Shown piece after piece: positions 8,507 to 20,315 of a stretch of 64,000 nt of DNA. Positions within the stretch are counted from its first letter, which is position 1. Each line of letters starts with the position of its first letter. The notes under the pieces were generated by a model that saw only the letters and a program-made list of their open reading frames with translations, made no database searches and was not told the origin of the DNA. The translations under genes were made by a program, and so were the position numbers. The stretch is from Bdellovibrionales bacterium GWA2_49_15 (GTDB taxonomy: Bacteria; Bdellovibrionota; Bacteriovoracia; Bacteriovoracales; Bacteriovoracaceae): NCBI GenBank assembly GCA_001769855.1, contig MEPP01000025.1, positions 186,001 through 250,000 of the forward strand. Reading direction: 5' to 3'.

Positions 8507-8535
8507 TTGGGACTTTAAAAATCAAGACTTATAAA
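8507..8535 (+). promoter_or_regulatory. Putative sigma-70 promoter for dnaA
   Basis: TTGGGA (8507-8512) and TATAAA (8530-8535) are separated by 17 bases, upstream of the dnaA start in the divergent rpmH/dnaA gap. The strand also holds a weak DnaA-box-like site (8560-8568, two mismatches). This is pattern only; the transcription start is unknown. Confidence 0.5.
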
Positions 8536-8645
8536 AAACACGTTTATAGGCCAAAAATATAGGGATAACTTCCCTTCCAAAAAACACTAACTAATGCTAG
8601 AGAATCCATCCTTCATTTACTTCTTTGTTTAGGGGTCTGAAATTT

Positions 8646-10271
8646 ATGTCAGGCGAGTTCCCGTTTGATCATTTCTTGAAAAAAGGGCAACTAGAAAAGC
8701 CTTTTTCGAGCCCACAAACTCCATCACCTCAGGTCCAAAAATCTAATGAAAATAATGACATCGGAGAACTTAGGGAGCTAGAAACCGAAATTCTTGGATT
8801 ACTTAAGGATTCGATACCGAAACAAAAATTTAATGCCTATTTTGAAAATACCTTTGAAATTGTCACCTTTGAGGGAAATCAAATTATTTTTTCCTGCTCT
8901 ACGCAATTTATACAACACATTATATCCAGTCAGTACCTGACGCATCTGGAGAATGCTATTTTAGCAACCATTGGTAAAAAAGTTATTATCGATATTCAGG
9001 TTAGGTCAAAGAATGCAAGCCTTAGTTCAAATGATAAGAATATCTTCAGAGCTCAAGCCACTAATTCCCCTGGTCCTGAAAAAACCAGTGAAAATGTAAA
9101 AACACCTGTTAAAAAACCTGGGGACTTCAAGTTCCTCCTTGATCTAAACCAAACCACTGATGATTTGACCAAGGTTGCAGAATCTAAGTTTTTATCTCAT
9201 GTAAGATCTGATTTTGGTAATACGTTGATCGACTCCAGTAAAACCTTTGATACCTTTATCGTTGGTAACTCGAACGCTATCGCTCACGCAACAGCTCTTG
9301 CCGTTGCCAGTGATCCAAGTCGTCAAGGTAAACAGTGTAAATATCAATGTCTCTACATTCATAGCGATTCTGGACTCGGTAAGACTCACCTTCTTCATGC
9401 AATCGCAAATAAGGTTAGGGAAATTTATCCCAACCTCGTTGTCGCACTTGTTACGGCCCGGGACTTTACCAAAGAAATGGTAAGCTCAATTCAAGATAAG
9501 ACTATGGCAGATTTTCAGAAAAAATACTCTGAGGTTGTCGACATCTTGATGGTGGATGATATCCATGAGTTGCGGAACAAACCAGCAACACAGAACGAGT
9601 TTTTTCATATTTTTAACGAACTACAAAATCGTGGTAAGCAGCTGGTTTTTACTAGTGATAAGCTGCCTTCAGAAATTGACGGGATACCAGAAAGACTCAG
9701 GACGCGGTTGCAGTGGGGGTTATTGATTGATATTCAACGCCCTGATTTCGAGACGCGCTTAGCGATCTTAAAACGAAAGTCTGCAGAGCTGGATCTTTAT
9801 CTGCAAGAAGATATTTTCCAGTTAATGGCTTCAAATCTAACCCACAGCATTCGAGAGCTAGAGGGCTATTTGATTCGCTTATCGGCCCATAAGGACCTTT
9901 TGAAGGTCGAGATTGATATCGAGATGGCCAAAGAGGTGTTGAATCTTTCTTCAAAGCCTAGAGGTGAGAAAATTAGTGCTGAAACAATTACTAAAGTAGT
10001 GGCTAATTTTTATAAAATTCCAGTCATAGACATCAGATCTAAGTCGCGAACCAAAAAAATTACCCATTCTCGACATGTTGCAATGTATCTTGTTCAGAAG
10101 CACTTAAGCGCAACACTTGCTGAAATTGGTAATTTTTTTGGAGGGCGTGACCATACTTCTGTCATTCATGGGATTAAAAAAATTGAACAAGAGATTCAGT
10201 TGAGTGGTTTTGTTAAGCAAGAGATCTCAAATCTTGAAAGTGCTCTTTCAGAAAGTAGTGAGGTCTTTTAG
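8646..10271 (+). CDS. dnaA: Chromosomal replication initiator DnaA
   Basis: The AAA+ initiator, 541 residues, that binds DnaA boxes and melts oriC. Domain I is at about 30-115 and is followed by a low-complexity linker. The Walker A motif GLGKTH is at 243-248 and Walker B (MVDDIH) has aspartates at 304-305. Domain IV contains the DNA-binding signature GGRDHTSVIHG from residue 499. The start is ATG 8646 with AGGGG 10 bases upstream; an earlier TTG at 8625 lies before that ribosome site. A perfect DnaA box begins at the base after the stop codon. Confidence 0.97.
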   Translation: MSGEFPFDHFLKKGQLEKPFSSPQTPSPQVQKSNENNDIGELRELETEILGLLKDSIPKQKFNAYFENTFEIVTFEGNQIIFSCSTQFIQHIISSQYLTHLENAILATIGKKVIIDIQVRSKNASLSSNDKNIFRAQATNSPGPEKTSENVKTPVKKPGDFKFLLDLNQTTDDLTKVAESKFLSHVRSDFGNTLIDSSKTFDTFIVGNSNAIAHATALAVASDPSRQGKQCKYQCLYIHSDSGLGKTHLLHAIANKVREIYPNLVVALVTARDFTKEMVSSIQDKTMADFQKKYSEVVDILMVDDIHELRNKPATQNEFFHIFNELQNRGKQLVFTSDKLPSEIDGIPERLRTRLQWGLLIDIQRPDFETRLAILKRKSAELDLYLQEDIFQLMASNLTHSIRELEGYLIRLSAHKDLLKVEIDIEMAKEVLNLSSKPRGEKISAETITKVVANFYKIPVIDIRSKSRTKKITHSRHVAMYLVQKHLSATLAEIGNFFGGRDHTSVIHGIKKIEQEIQLSGFVKQEISNLESALSESSEVF

Positions 10272-10280
10272 TTATCCACA
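10272..10280 (+). promoter_or_regulatory. DnaA box, perfect consensus
   Basis: TTATCCACA directly after the dnaA TAG stop; the left edge of the oriC box cluster. Confidence 0.85.
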
Positions 10281-10625
10281 TTTTAAATTGTGGAAAAAAT
10301 CGTTAAGTTATTCTATGAACAATTTGGGAATATTTTGTGGAAAAGTTTAATAAGTTGCGCAGTGTTTCTTTCGCTCAATGAAAATTTTTCAACAATTTAT
10401 CAACGGCCCTTTTGTGAAAATTAGGAAAACTTAATAAAAGTAGTTTTTTTGTTTTTTTTCGGCCAGTTAAAGTAAGTTGTCCGAAACTGAATTTCTTTAT
10501 TTTTAATAACTTACCTGCTTTTTGTACTTTTCCACAGTGTAATAATAAATAAGAATATATATATGTTGCAGGGTCTTTTACCCAAATCCTAAATAGGTTT
10601 ACATTCGTTCTATTTCTCTGTTTTA
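10272..10625. other. Putative chromosomal replication origin (oriC) between dnaA and dnaN
   Basis: A 354-base gap with no gene. It holds one perfect DnaA box (TTATCCACA, 10272-10280) and three single-mismatch boxes: TGTGGAAAA at 10289-10297 and 10336-10344 (reverse strand) and TTTTCCACA at 10528-10536. A perfect reverse box follows inside dnaN at 10697-10705. AT-rich stretches at about 10430-10462 (runs of T) and 10541-10565 (ATAATAAATAAGAATATATA) are candidate unwinding elements. The dnaA-oriC-dnaN position and flanking parS sites support the call. dnaN promoters must also lie here. Confidence 0.85.
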
Positions 10626-11753
10626 ATGTCTCCTCTTATGATTATAAATCTAGATATAATACGTTTCAGGGAAGCTATTAATACCCTTTTATCAGTTGTG
10701 GATAAGAAAAACACACGACCAATTTTGGGCTATATCCATTTTTCAGCATCTAGTAGCAAGCTCATCCTAACTGCAACAGATTTGGAGGTTTCAGCAAAAA
10801 TAATTTTAGATGCTGACGTTCAGGGCGAAGGCTCTTTTTGTGTTAATGGAAAAAATCTCTTCGATATTGTTCGCGAATTACCAAATCAAAATCTTGTTCT
10901 TTCTGTTAACGATAAAACAAATACTCTGAACCTAAACTGCGCACTGATTGAATACTCACTTCTTATTTTGGGACCAGATGATTTTCCTAAAATTGATTTT
11001 CAATCATCACTTCCGACTTTTGAGATAAACTCTGCAAAACTTAGAGAATTAATTTCTAAAACGTCGCATGCGATTTCCAATGACGAAACAAGGATCTACC
11101 TCAACGGGATTTTTCTCCAGGAGGTAAACTCGCGATTGAGGGCCGTTGCCACAGATGGTCACAGACTGTCTTTGTACGAAATGGATTTTGATGATAAGCA
11201 AAAAATTGACGCTCTTATAAACGGGGTCATTATTCCGAAAAAAGGTGTTTACGAGCTAAAAAGAATGGCGGAAACAGATCTTTCATCAATAAAAATAGCA
11301 CTGGATGAAAGTTTTCTTCTCTTAAATTCTTCGGAAAATTATTTTTTATCCATAAGATTAATCTCTCGTGAGTATCCAAAATACCAAGCCGTTATTCCTT
11401 CGCGCACATCATTCAAGCTGATCACCGATAAAAACCTACTTTTTAATGCGGTAAAAAGAATTAAGATTATGGCCAATGAAAAAAGCAATGGCGTGAGAAT
11501 AAAAATATCCAGCAAAGAATTAGTTATAACTGCTAATCACCCATCACTTGGAAATGCACAAGAAAAAATGGACGTTAACTATGATGGTAAAGAAATGGTT
11601 ATCGGTTTCAATGCTAAATATTTAATGGAAACACTTTCCGCTTTGGATGAGGGAGAGGTTAGTTTTGAATTGAACAACGAACTGAGCCCTGTCATTGTAA
11701 AATCTGACCAACACCCAAACTATTTAGGCATCGTTATGCCCTTAAAACTTTAA
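10626..11753 (+). CDS. dnaN: DNA polymerase III sliding clamp (beta)
   Basis: A 375-residue clamp that encircles DNA and tethers Pol III and repair enzymes. Three repeated clamp folds are recognisable: TRPILGYIH and LTATDLEVS in the first, AVATDGHRLSLYEM in the second, and NAKYLMETLSAL with a C-terminal PVIVKSD...GIVMPL in the third. ATG 10626 has no clear ribosome site; ATG 10638 is an alternative starting at IINLDIIRF, which better matches the family's N-terminus. The stop overlaps recF as TAATG. Confidence 0.95.
   Translation: MSPLMIINLDIIRFREAINTLLSVVDKKNTRPILGYIHFSASSSKLILTATDLEVSAKIILDADVQGEGSFCVNGKNLFDIVRELPNQNLVLSVNDKTNTLNLNCALIEYSLLILGPDDFPKIDFQSSLPTFEINSAKLRELISKTSHAISNDETRIYLNGIFLQEVNSRLRAVATDGHRLSLYEMDFDDKQKIDALINGVIIPKKGVYELKRMAETDLSSIKIALDESFLLLNSSENYFLSIRLISREYPKYQAVIPSRTSFKLITDKNLLFNAVKRIKIMANEKSNGVRIKISSKELVITANHPSLGNAQEKMDVNYDGKEMVIGFNAKYLMETLSALDEGEVSFELNNELSPVIVKSDQHPNYLGIVMPLKL
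10697..10705 (-). promoter_or_regulatory. DnaA box, perfect consensus, inside dnaN
   Basis: TGTGGATAA, the reverse complement of TTATCCACA, within the 5' coding part of dnaN (codes for VVDK). It may extend the origin cluster or act on dnaN transcription. Confidence 0.65.
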
Positions 11754-12850
11754 TGCTTCTTTCGGTTCAAAAAATTTTCGTTGAAAACTTTAGAAATATA
11801 AAACCACTTCCAATTGAATTTGCTCCGTTTATAAATGTAGTTTTTGGAAAAAACGGCAATGGAAAGACTAACATTTTGGAAGCCATACATCTTTTGTTTA
11901 AAAAAAAATCATTTAAAAAAAACACAGGATTTTCACAAATTCTCAGCTATGACAACGAAGACCCCTTTGTTTCGATCAAAGCAGCCATTTCAACAACCGA
12001 AGGATTACAAAACCTTAGTTTGAGAATTTCCAGAGATAAAACAGAACACCTGTTAAACGGAAAAAAAAGTAAAACTATTCGAAATGGAACAACCTTGTTT
12101 ATTGGACCATTCGATTCCGGTCCTTTTTTTTTGGGTGCAGGCGAGAGAAGAGAACTTATTGATGAGTTAATTTGTGAAACCAATGATGACTATAAAAAAA
12201 TTCTTAAAAAATATTTTGTGGCCTTAAGATTTCGAAATATATTACTCCAAAAAAAGCCCGTAAAATATCATGAGCAAATCAAAGCAATTAATCTACAAAT
12301 GGGAGAATATTCATTCTTTTTGCACTTTGCACGAAACCAATATGTGGAAAACCTCAATAAATACTTAACGGAAACATATAAACAGCTTTTTTCAGATGAA
12401 ATAAATTTAAAAATTCAATATTCCCCTACTCTTCCCTTGGGACGAAGCGCTGAAGAAATTTCAAAAATATTTGCCACGAGCGTCGAAAAAGATGAAAAGG
12501 TTTGCCATACAACAGTTGGTCCCCATAGAGATGATTACATTGTCTTATTTAACAATTATAATGCGGTTGAATTTTGCTCTCTAGGACAGCAAAAAATGGC
12601 TTATTTAAGCATTTTATTTGGCCACCTTGACCTTGTACTAGAGCAACACGATTTAAAGCCAATTATACTGATTGATGATATTTCAGGAGAACTAGACTCT
12701 GTGCGTTGGTTAAACCTTATAAATTTCTTAAGTAAGCGACGTCAACAAATTATTATCACGACTGCAAATGAGGCCTTTAAGGATGCTTTAAATACTATCC
12801 AGCACGCTAAAAGCATTTTCGTTTCATCTGGAGAAATATACACTACGTAG
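11753..12850 (+). CDS. recF: DNA replication and repair protein RecF
   Basis: A 365-residue SMC-like ATPase that loads RecA at single-strand gaps with RecO and RecR. It starts VQKIFVENFRNI; Walker A is GKNGNGKTN near residue 33, the signature region is CSLGQQKMAYLS near 280, and Walker B is LILIDDISGELD. Translation is coupled to dnaN by a one-base overlap (TAATG). The codon use is AT-rich like its neighbours. Confidence 0.95.
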   Translation: MLLSVQKIFVENFRNIKPLPIEFAPFINVVFGKNGNGKTNILEAIHLLFKKKSFKKNTGFSQILSYDNEDPFVSIKAAISTTEGLQNLSLRISRDKTEHLLNGKKSKTIRNGTTLFIGPFDSGPFFLGAGERRELIDELICETNDDYKKILKKYFVALRFRNILLQKKPVKYHEQIKAINLQMGEYSFFLHFARNQYVENLNKYLTETYKQLFSDEINLKIQYSPTLPLGRSAEEISKIFATSVEKDEKVCHTTVGPHRDDYIVLFNNYNAVEFCSLGQQKMAYLSILFGHLDLVLEQHDLKPIILIDDISGELDSVRWLNLINFLSKRRQQIIITTANEAFKDALNTIQHAKSIFVSSGEIYTT

Positions 12851-15334
<2,484 letters not shown>

Positions 15335-15367
15335 AATCTGTAATTGTTTTGAAATGAGGCTGAACAA

Positions 15368-17839
15368 ATGAGTGAAGAAACTAATCCAGGTAACAAAAAC
15401 ATAGTTCCCGTTGTGATCCAAAAAGAAATGCGAGATTGTTATCTCGACTATGCCATGTCTGTTATTATTGGACGTGCGTTGCCTGATGTGAGAGACGGTC
15501 TTAAGCCAGTTCATAGACGCGTGTTGTACGCCATGAGTACTATGAACAACTACCACAACAAGCCATTTCTAAAGTCGGCAAGAGTGGTCGGTGATGTTAT
15601 TGGTAAATATCACCCGCATGGAGACTCTGCTGTTTATTCAACCATTGTCCGAATGGCCCAGGATTTTTCGCTTCGCTATCCGCTTGTCGATGGACAAGGA
15701 AATTTTGGGTCCATTGACGGGGATGAAGCCGCGGCAATGAGGTACACAGAAATTCGTATGAACAAGATCACTGAAGAAATGCTTCAGGATTTAGATAAGG
15801 AAACTGTTGAGTGGCAGCCAAACTATGATGGCTCTTTAAATGAGCCAAAGGTGTTGCCGACGAAGATACCTAACCTTCTGGTGAATGGGTCCGCTGGAAT
15901 TGCTGTCGGGATGGCCACAAATATTCCGCCGCATAATTTTAAGGAAGTTACGAGAGCATTAATATATCTGCTCGATACGCCCGACTGCTCCATCGATTCG
16001 CTGATAAAAATTATACCAGGTCCCGACTTCCCGACTGCTGGCACAATCCATGGATTAGAGGGAATTAAATCAGCCTATCATACAGGAAAAGGAATAATCC
16101 AAATTCGAGGCAATGCTGAGGTTGAACCCTTGGGAAAGGATCGTGAAAGGATTGTGATCAAGGAAATTCCTTACCAGGTTAATAAAGCTAAATTGATCGA
16201 GAGAATTGCTGAATTGGTAAATGAAAAAATACTTACCGGAATTTCTGACATTAGAGACGAATCAAATAAGGAAGGAATTCGTGTTGTTATTGACTTGAAA
16301 AAAGGCGAAATGGGTTCCGTGGCATTAAACCGTTTGTATAAATCCACGCAGATGCAGGTGTCTTTCGGAATCATTTTCCTTTCGATCAGCAATGGTTCAC
16401 CAAAAGTTCTGAATATTAAAGATCAGCTTCAGTGTTTTCTTGATCACAGGCGAGAAATAGTCATTAGGCGTACCGTGTATGACCTTAAGAGAGCACGTGA
16501 AAAGGCCCATATTTTAGAAGGTTTAAAAATTGCCGTAGAGAATATCGATGCAATTATTAATTTAATCAAAAGCTCCGAAGGTCCACAGCAGGCACGTGAA
16601 CAATTAATGTCGCGCTTTAGCCTCTCTGAAAAGCAATCCCAAGCCATTTTAGATTTAAGATTGCATAGGTTGACCGGGCTTGAACGAGATAAAATTATTC
16701 AAGAATTTCAAGAGATTTTAAAAGAGATTGAACGTCTTGAGCGAATACTGTGCAGCGAAGATGAGATTAAAAAAATTATTAAGGACGAATTTAACGATGT
16801 TTTAGAAAAGTATGGCGATGAGAGAAGAACTAAAATTGAGGGTTTGGCTGATGAAATTCAGATCGAAGATTTAATAAAAAAAGAAGATCAAATAATCACT
16901 GTGACCCATAAGGGTTATATAAAACGGATGGCATTAGACACCTATAAATCCCAGAAGAGAGGTGGAATGGGACTCAAGGGGGCAGATCAATCTGACGACG
17001 ACATCTACACTCATTTTTTTACAGCGGATACGCATTCTAATCTTTTGTTTTTTACCAATAAGGGAACCTGCTTATCCATCAAAGTGTATACTGTCCCAGA
17101 AGGATCACGCGTAAACAAAGGAAGAAATATTGCGAATATTGTTTCCATACCACCGGGCGAATACTTAAAAGAAATCCTGTGTATAAGAGCGGATCAGAAC
17201 TTGGAAAATCAGTATCTTATTTTTGCTACCGAAAAAGGTATTGTTAAGAAGTCTGAATTATCTGAATACAAACATGTTAAGCAAGCTGGCTTGCGTGCGA
17301 TCAAGATACTTGATGGCGATTCACTACGAAGTGTGCGGATTACAGACGGTAAAAAGGATGTTTTATTGTGTAGCTCATCAGGGAAAATTATACGTTTTCC
17401 AGAGTCAGACTGCCGGCCAATGGGTCGGGTTTCCCAAGGAGTTAAAGGAATTTCGCTGAGTGATGATGAAAAAATTATTGGAATGGAAATCATTGATGAC
17501 TCAGTGGAGATTTTATCAATTACTGAAAATGGCTTTGGAAAGAGGACTAAATCTTCAGACTACCGCAGACAAAGTCGTGGCGGAAAAGGTATTTTGGCTA
17601 TGCGCCTCACCGAGAAAAATGGTGATATTATCGCGATAAAGCCTGTGACTGATAAAGAAGATCTAATGATTATCACTGATAAAGGTCAGGTGATCAGAAC
17701 AAAAATTGCTGGCATATCCTTGATGGGACGGACCACACAAGGGGTTATATTAATTAGGCTCAAAGAAAACGAAAAAGTTGTAGCTGTTGAAAAGATTATA
17801 GAGGCCGATGACGAAGAAAATACTCAGTTACCTCAATAG
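15368..17839 (+). CDS. gyrA: DNA gyrase subunit A
   Basis: The cleavage-rejoining subunit, 823 residues. The catalytic tyrosine is Y126 (AAMRYTEIR). A degenerate GyrA box QKRGGMG marks it as gyrase rather than topoisomerase IV, and six beta-pinwheel blades fill the C-terminal third. In the quinolone pocket [16 protein letters not shown]87 matches E. coli S83, but the position equal to E. coli D87 is serine (S91). GAGG precedes the ATG by 8 bases. The 3' end overlaps the next gene by 32 bases. Confidence 0.97.
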   Translation: MSEETNPGNKNIVPVVIQKEMRDCYLDYAMSVIIGRALPDVRDGLKPVHRRVLYAMSTMNNYHNKPFLKSARVVGDVIGKYHPHGDSAVYSTIVRMAQDFSLRYPLVDGQGNFGSIDGDEAAAMRYTEIRMNKITEEMLQDLDKETVEWQPNYDGSLNEPKVLPTKIPNLLVNGSAGIAVGMATNIPPHNFKEVTRALIYLLDTPDCSIDSLIKIIPGPDFPTAGTIHGLEGIKSAYHTGKGIIQIRGNAEVEPLGKDRERIVIKEIPYQVNKAKLIERIAELVNEKILTGISDIRDESNKEGIRVVIDLKKGEMGSVALNRLYKSTQMQVSFGIIFLSISNGSPKVLNIKDQLQCFLDHRREIVIRRTVYDLKRAREKAHILEGLKIAVENIDAIINLIKSSEGPQQAREQLMSRFSLSEKQSQAILDLRLHRLTGLERDKIIQEFQEILKEIERLERILCSEDEIKKIIKDEFNDVLEKYGDERRTKIEGLADEIQIEDLIKKEDQIITVTHKGYIKRMALDTYKSQKRGGMGLKGADQSDDDIYTHFFTADTHSNLLFFTNKGTCLSIKVYTVPEGSRVNKGRNIANIVSIPPGEYLKEILCIRADQNLENQYLIFATEKGIVKKSELSEYKHVKQAGLRAIKILDGDSLRSVRITDGKKDVLLCSSSGKIIRFPESDCRPMGRVSQGVKGISLSDDEKIIGMEIIDDSVEILSITENGFGKRTKSSDYRRQSRGGKGILAMRLTEKNGDIIAIKPVTDKEDLMIITDKGQVIRTKIAGISLMGRTTQGVILIRLKENEKVVAVEKIIEADDEENTQLPQ

Positions 17840-18605
17840 TATTTTATTATTGTTTTTACTGGTTGCCTGTAATCTCAATCCAAGGATTGAGCATGAATTA
17901 ATTCTTGCTCAAGAGCTAATAAAATCTCAAAAGTATAGTGATGCAATTTTTTTATTAGAGAAAATCTTAAAAGGAACAGTTCCAACCGCCTTAAAAGGAA
18001 AAGTCTATTACCAGCTCGGTGAACTTTATTCGCTCCATTTTCGAGATTATCAAACTTCTCTGAAATATTATGAAAAACTGAGGCAAATTTCAGAAGATCC
18101 TAAGTGGCAAATTAAGGCCGAGGAAAAGAAAGCGGAAATAAATTTTTTGTTTTTTAGAAACTATAATGAAAGTATAACGATCTATAAGAAACTTGTTTCG
18201 TTTACCCCACGACTGGAAAACTACAGTGCATTTCTTCTAAGACTTGGCCAATCCTATCTATATAATAAGAATTTTGAGCAAGCCGAAGCTATTTTTAAAA
18301 GAATTGGCGAAGATCAAGATTCGAGAACTGCCGGGAAATCTCTCTACTATTTAGGGCTCATGAGTTTTATTAAGAAGGAATATCTGGTTGCCATTGATTT
18401 TTGGAAAGAATATCTCAAGGTGGAAACAAATAAGGAAAGCATCGTACAAACCAAATTTCTCATCGCTAATGCCTATGAAACGATAGAAGAGCTCAAAAAA
18501 GCTTATAATCTCTATTACTCACTCATGGGGGAATATCCCAATACAGAAGTTCTTAAACAGAGATTGACTAGTATTTACAATCGTCGAATAGCACGAAAAA
18601 GATGA
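17808..18605 (+). CDS. TPR lipoprotein
   Basis: A 265-residue predicted outer-membrane or periplasmic lipoprotein. Residues 1-21 form a signal peptide with lipobox LLVAC (cysteine 21). The rest is tetratricopeptide repeats ([60 protein letters not shown]), arranged like BamD/YbgF-type scaffolds. It begins inside gyrA and its stop overlaps the next small gene (ATGA), so it belongs to the gyrA-atp transcription unit. The exact partner is not recognisable. Confidence 0.8.
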   Translation: MTKKILSYLNSILLLFLLVACNLNPRIEHELILAQELIKSQKYSDAIFLLEKILKGTVPTALKGKVYYQLGELYSLHFRDYQTSLKYYEKLRQISEDPKWQIKAEEKKAEINFLFFRNYNESITIYKKLVSFTPRLENYSAFLLRLGQSYLYNKNFEQAEAIFKRIGEDQDSRTAGKSLYYLGLMSFIKKEYLVAIDFWKEYLKVETNKESIVQTKFLIANAYETIEELKKAYNLYYSLMGEYPNTEVLKQRLTSIYNRRIARKR

Positions 18606-18805
18606 GAATGTTTGATAAAAAGTGGCGCAATGTCATGGCCTTTGCACTTGGATTGCCTACTGCGATTTTTTCCATTTCCCTATGCCTTCGGGTTGCGGTA
18701 GATAGTGGTCTTCTGTCCAAAAGAATTAGTAATGTTGTCTTGGTTGCGTTTTTGGCGCAATGTGTTGCGGTTCTAGTTTTGTATGCCGTTCGAAAAAAAA
18801 ATTAG
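18602..18805 (+). CDS. Small two-helix membrane protein, AtpZ-like
   Basis: A 67-residue protein with two membrane helices (about 11-30 and 43-61) and a basic C-terminus (RKKN). Size, topology and position immediately before an AtpI-like gene and atpB-atpE match the AtpZ/AtpI accessory pair of F0 operons. Sequence similarity is too weak to be certain by eye. The start overlaps the previous stop, and the end overlaps the next gene by 23 bases. Confidence 0.6.
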   Translation: MRMFDKKWRNVMAFALGLPTAIFSISLCLRVAVDSGLLSKRISNVVLVAFLAQCVAVLVLYAVRKKN

Positions 18806-19133
18806 TTTTGCTAAATATTTACTTCTCTCATGTTTGCCTTATTTGGTGGGAATAGGGTTTGAGGGAAGCAGCCGCGGTGTCTTTGCCTACACTGCAATTT
18901 ACATCTGTGTTGTCATTAATCAAATTATGTTGATTAAGGGTGTAAATATGATGGTCGATGCGGCGCACAGCCATGAAAGGGCGATAATTGTTTCGCTCTT
19001 TATATGCAAAGCCATTATCCTTTTCCTGGGGATTTCACTAGGTGTACATTTTATTGGAAATAAAGTAATAATACCGGTGATTTTTTACATCTATCAAATT
19101 TTTATATTAGTTTTTTCACTTAAACGTATTTAA
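18783..19133 (+). CDS. AtpI-like F0 assembly protein
   Basis: A 116-residue protein with four predicted membrane helices (about 9-25, 32-50, 66-86, 93-112) and a short charged loop (DAAHSHER) between helices 2 and 3. AtpI proteins of this size help assemble the c-ring or carry Mg2+. Its place just before atpB supports the assignment; motif evidence is limited. Confidence 0.62.
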   Translation: MPFEKKISFAKYLLLSCLPYLVGIGFEGSSRGVFAYTAIYICVVINQIMLIKGVNMMVDAAHSHERAIIVSLFICKAIILFLGISLGVHFIGNKVIIPVIFYIYQIFILVFSLKRI

Positions 19134-19148
19134 AGCTGGGATTAAGTG

Positions 19149-19928
19149 ATGATTTTGCGTGGATTATTAAACGGGCTTCTTTTACTTCTCCTTCCAAGTA
19201 TGGCTTATGCCAGTGGGGGCTTCACGTGGGTGAGTACATTAGCTCATCACTATGAAATTCATCTACCAGAGCATGTTTTGACTTTTATCCTTGTTGGCGT
19301 TGTTCTCTTAGTTCTGGGTGTTTTGTATCGAGCGAAGCTCAACCGAGTTGAGAATATTGTGATTCCTGATGATGGAGTGACACTACGAAATATATTTGAG
19401 TCTTATGCCGAATTTATGATGGGACAGTGTCGTGCAGTAATTGGGGAAAAACTTGGCCCCAAGTATTTTAACTTTATCGCTACTATTTTTTTAGTGATCT
19501 TAACTTCAAACCTTATCGGTTTAATTCCAGGTTTTTTACCCCCCACGGGACATCTGAGTACAACATTGGCATTAGGGCTATTTTCTTTCATCTACTACAA
19601 CATGAAAGGATGTAAAGAATTGGGCGTTGTAAATTACTTGAAACATTTTGCTGGGCCACTGTGGTATATGGCCATACTTATTTTCCCAATAGAAATTCTT
19701 TCAAATTGTATTAGACCGATGTCCCTGGCCCTTCGTCTTAAGGGTAATATGGATGCCGATCATCGAGTCCTCGCAATTTTTTCTGATTTAGTTCCGGTTG
19801 GTGTGCCAATAATTTTTCTCTGCCTCGGGCTTTTAGTTTGTGTTGTTCAAGCCTACGTGTTTACAGTTTTATCAATGGTATATATAAGTTTAGCGACGGC
19901 CAATCACGATCATGATGACCATCACTAA
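19149..19928 (+). CDS. atpB: ATP synthase F0 subunit a
   Basis: The stator subunit that forms the two ion half-channels. A signal-like first helix ([16 protein letters not shown]) precedes five membrane helices. The essential arginine is in [14 protein letters not shown]. The position equal to E. coli E219 is histidine (GNMDADH) and that equal to H245 is glycine, an accepted swap in this family. The tail is His/Asp-rich (HDHDDHH). I prefer ATG 19149 (GGGA 7 bases upstream) to the GTG at 19146. The stop lies 22 bases before atpE. Confidence 0.93.
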   Translation: MILRGLLNGLLLLLLPSMAYASGGFTWVSTLAHHYEIHLPEHVLTFILVGVVLLVLGVLYRAKLNRVENIVIPDDGVTLRNIFESYAEFMMGQCRAVIGEKLGPKYFNFIATIFLVILTSNLIGLIPGFLPPTGHLSTTLALGLFSFIYYNMKGCKELGVVNYLKHFAGPLWYMAILIFPIEILSNCIRPMSLALRLKGNMDADHRVLAIFSDLVPVGVPIIFLCLGLLVCVVQAYVFTVLSMVYISLATANHDHDDHH

Positions 19929-19950
19929 CAAACTAATAATGGGAGGATCT

Positions 19951-20253
19951 ATGAAAAAAGTTCTACTTGTCGCTCTTGCACTTCTTAGTAGTGCTGCCTT
20001 TGCCGAAGAAGCTGCTGGTGCAGCATCTGGTGCTGGAAATGTGAATCTTATGAAAGCAGCTTTTTATTTCTTGGCCGTAGGCCTTGCTGCCTTTGGAGGT
20101 ACAACTGCACAATCACGTGCTGCCGCCGCCGCTCTTGAAGGTATTGCACGAAATCCAGGCGCTACCGATAAGATTATGACTCCTATGATTCTAAGCCTCG
20201 CGCTTATGGAATCATTGGTGATTTTTACTTTGATTTCAGTATTCTTGATTTAA
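19951..20253 (+). CDS. atpE: ATP synthase F0 subunit c
   Basis: The c-ring hairpin subunit, 100 residues. The start is ATG 19951, with GGGAGG 4 bases upstream. Residues 1-19 form a signal-peptide-like stretch (LLSSAAFA) that many deltaproteobacterial-type c subunits carry. The loop is ARNP and the ion carboxylate is the glutamate of LALMES. Counting from the ARNP loop, a glutamine sits where Na+ c-rings have Q32, and a serine follows the glutamate (S66 position). This hints at Na+ coupling. A strong terminator follows. Confidence 0.94.
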   Translation: MKKVLLVALALLSSAAFAEEAAGAASGAGNVNLMKAAFYFLAVGLAAFGGTTAQSRAAAAALEGIARNPGATDKIMTPMILSLALMESLVIFTLISVFLI

Positions 20254-20280
20254 TGCGATTGTATCAAGCAGATTGATTCC

Positions 20281-20313
20281 AAGGGGAGGCCGAGTAGTCC
20301 TCCCCTTTTTTTT
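20281..20313 (+). terminator. Intrinsic terminator after atpE
   Basis: The stem AAGGGGAGG (20281-20289) pairs perfectly with CCTCCCCTT (20299-20307) around a 9-base loop, followed by a T run to 20312. It ends the gyrA-atp unit and touches the ribD start codon at 20316. Confidence 0.9.
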
Positions 20314-20315
20314 AT

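Noticed and set aside
8560..8568. DnaA box upstream of dnaA (TAGGGATAA)
   Set aside because: Two mismatches to the consensus; kept only as a remark with the dnaA promoter.
20254..20315. FMN riboswitch ahead of ribD
   Set aside because: Only 62 bases are available and they hold just the terminator hairpin; no conserved RFN segments are present.
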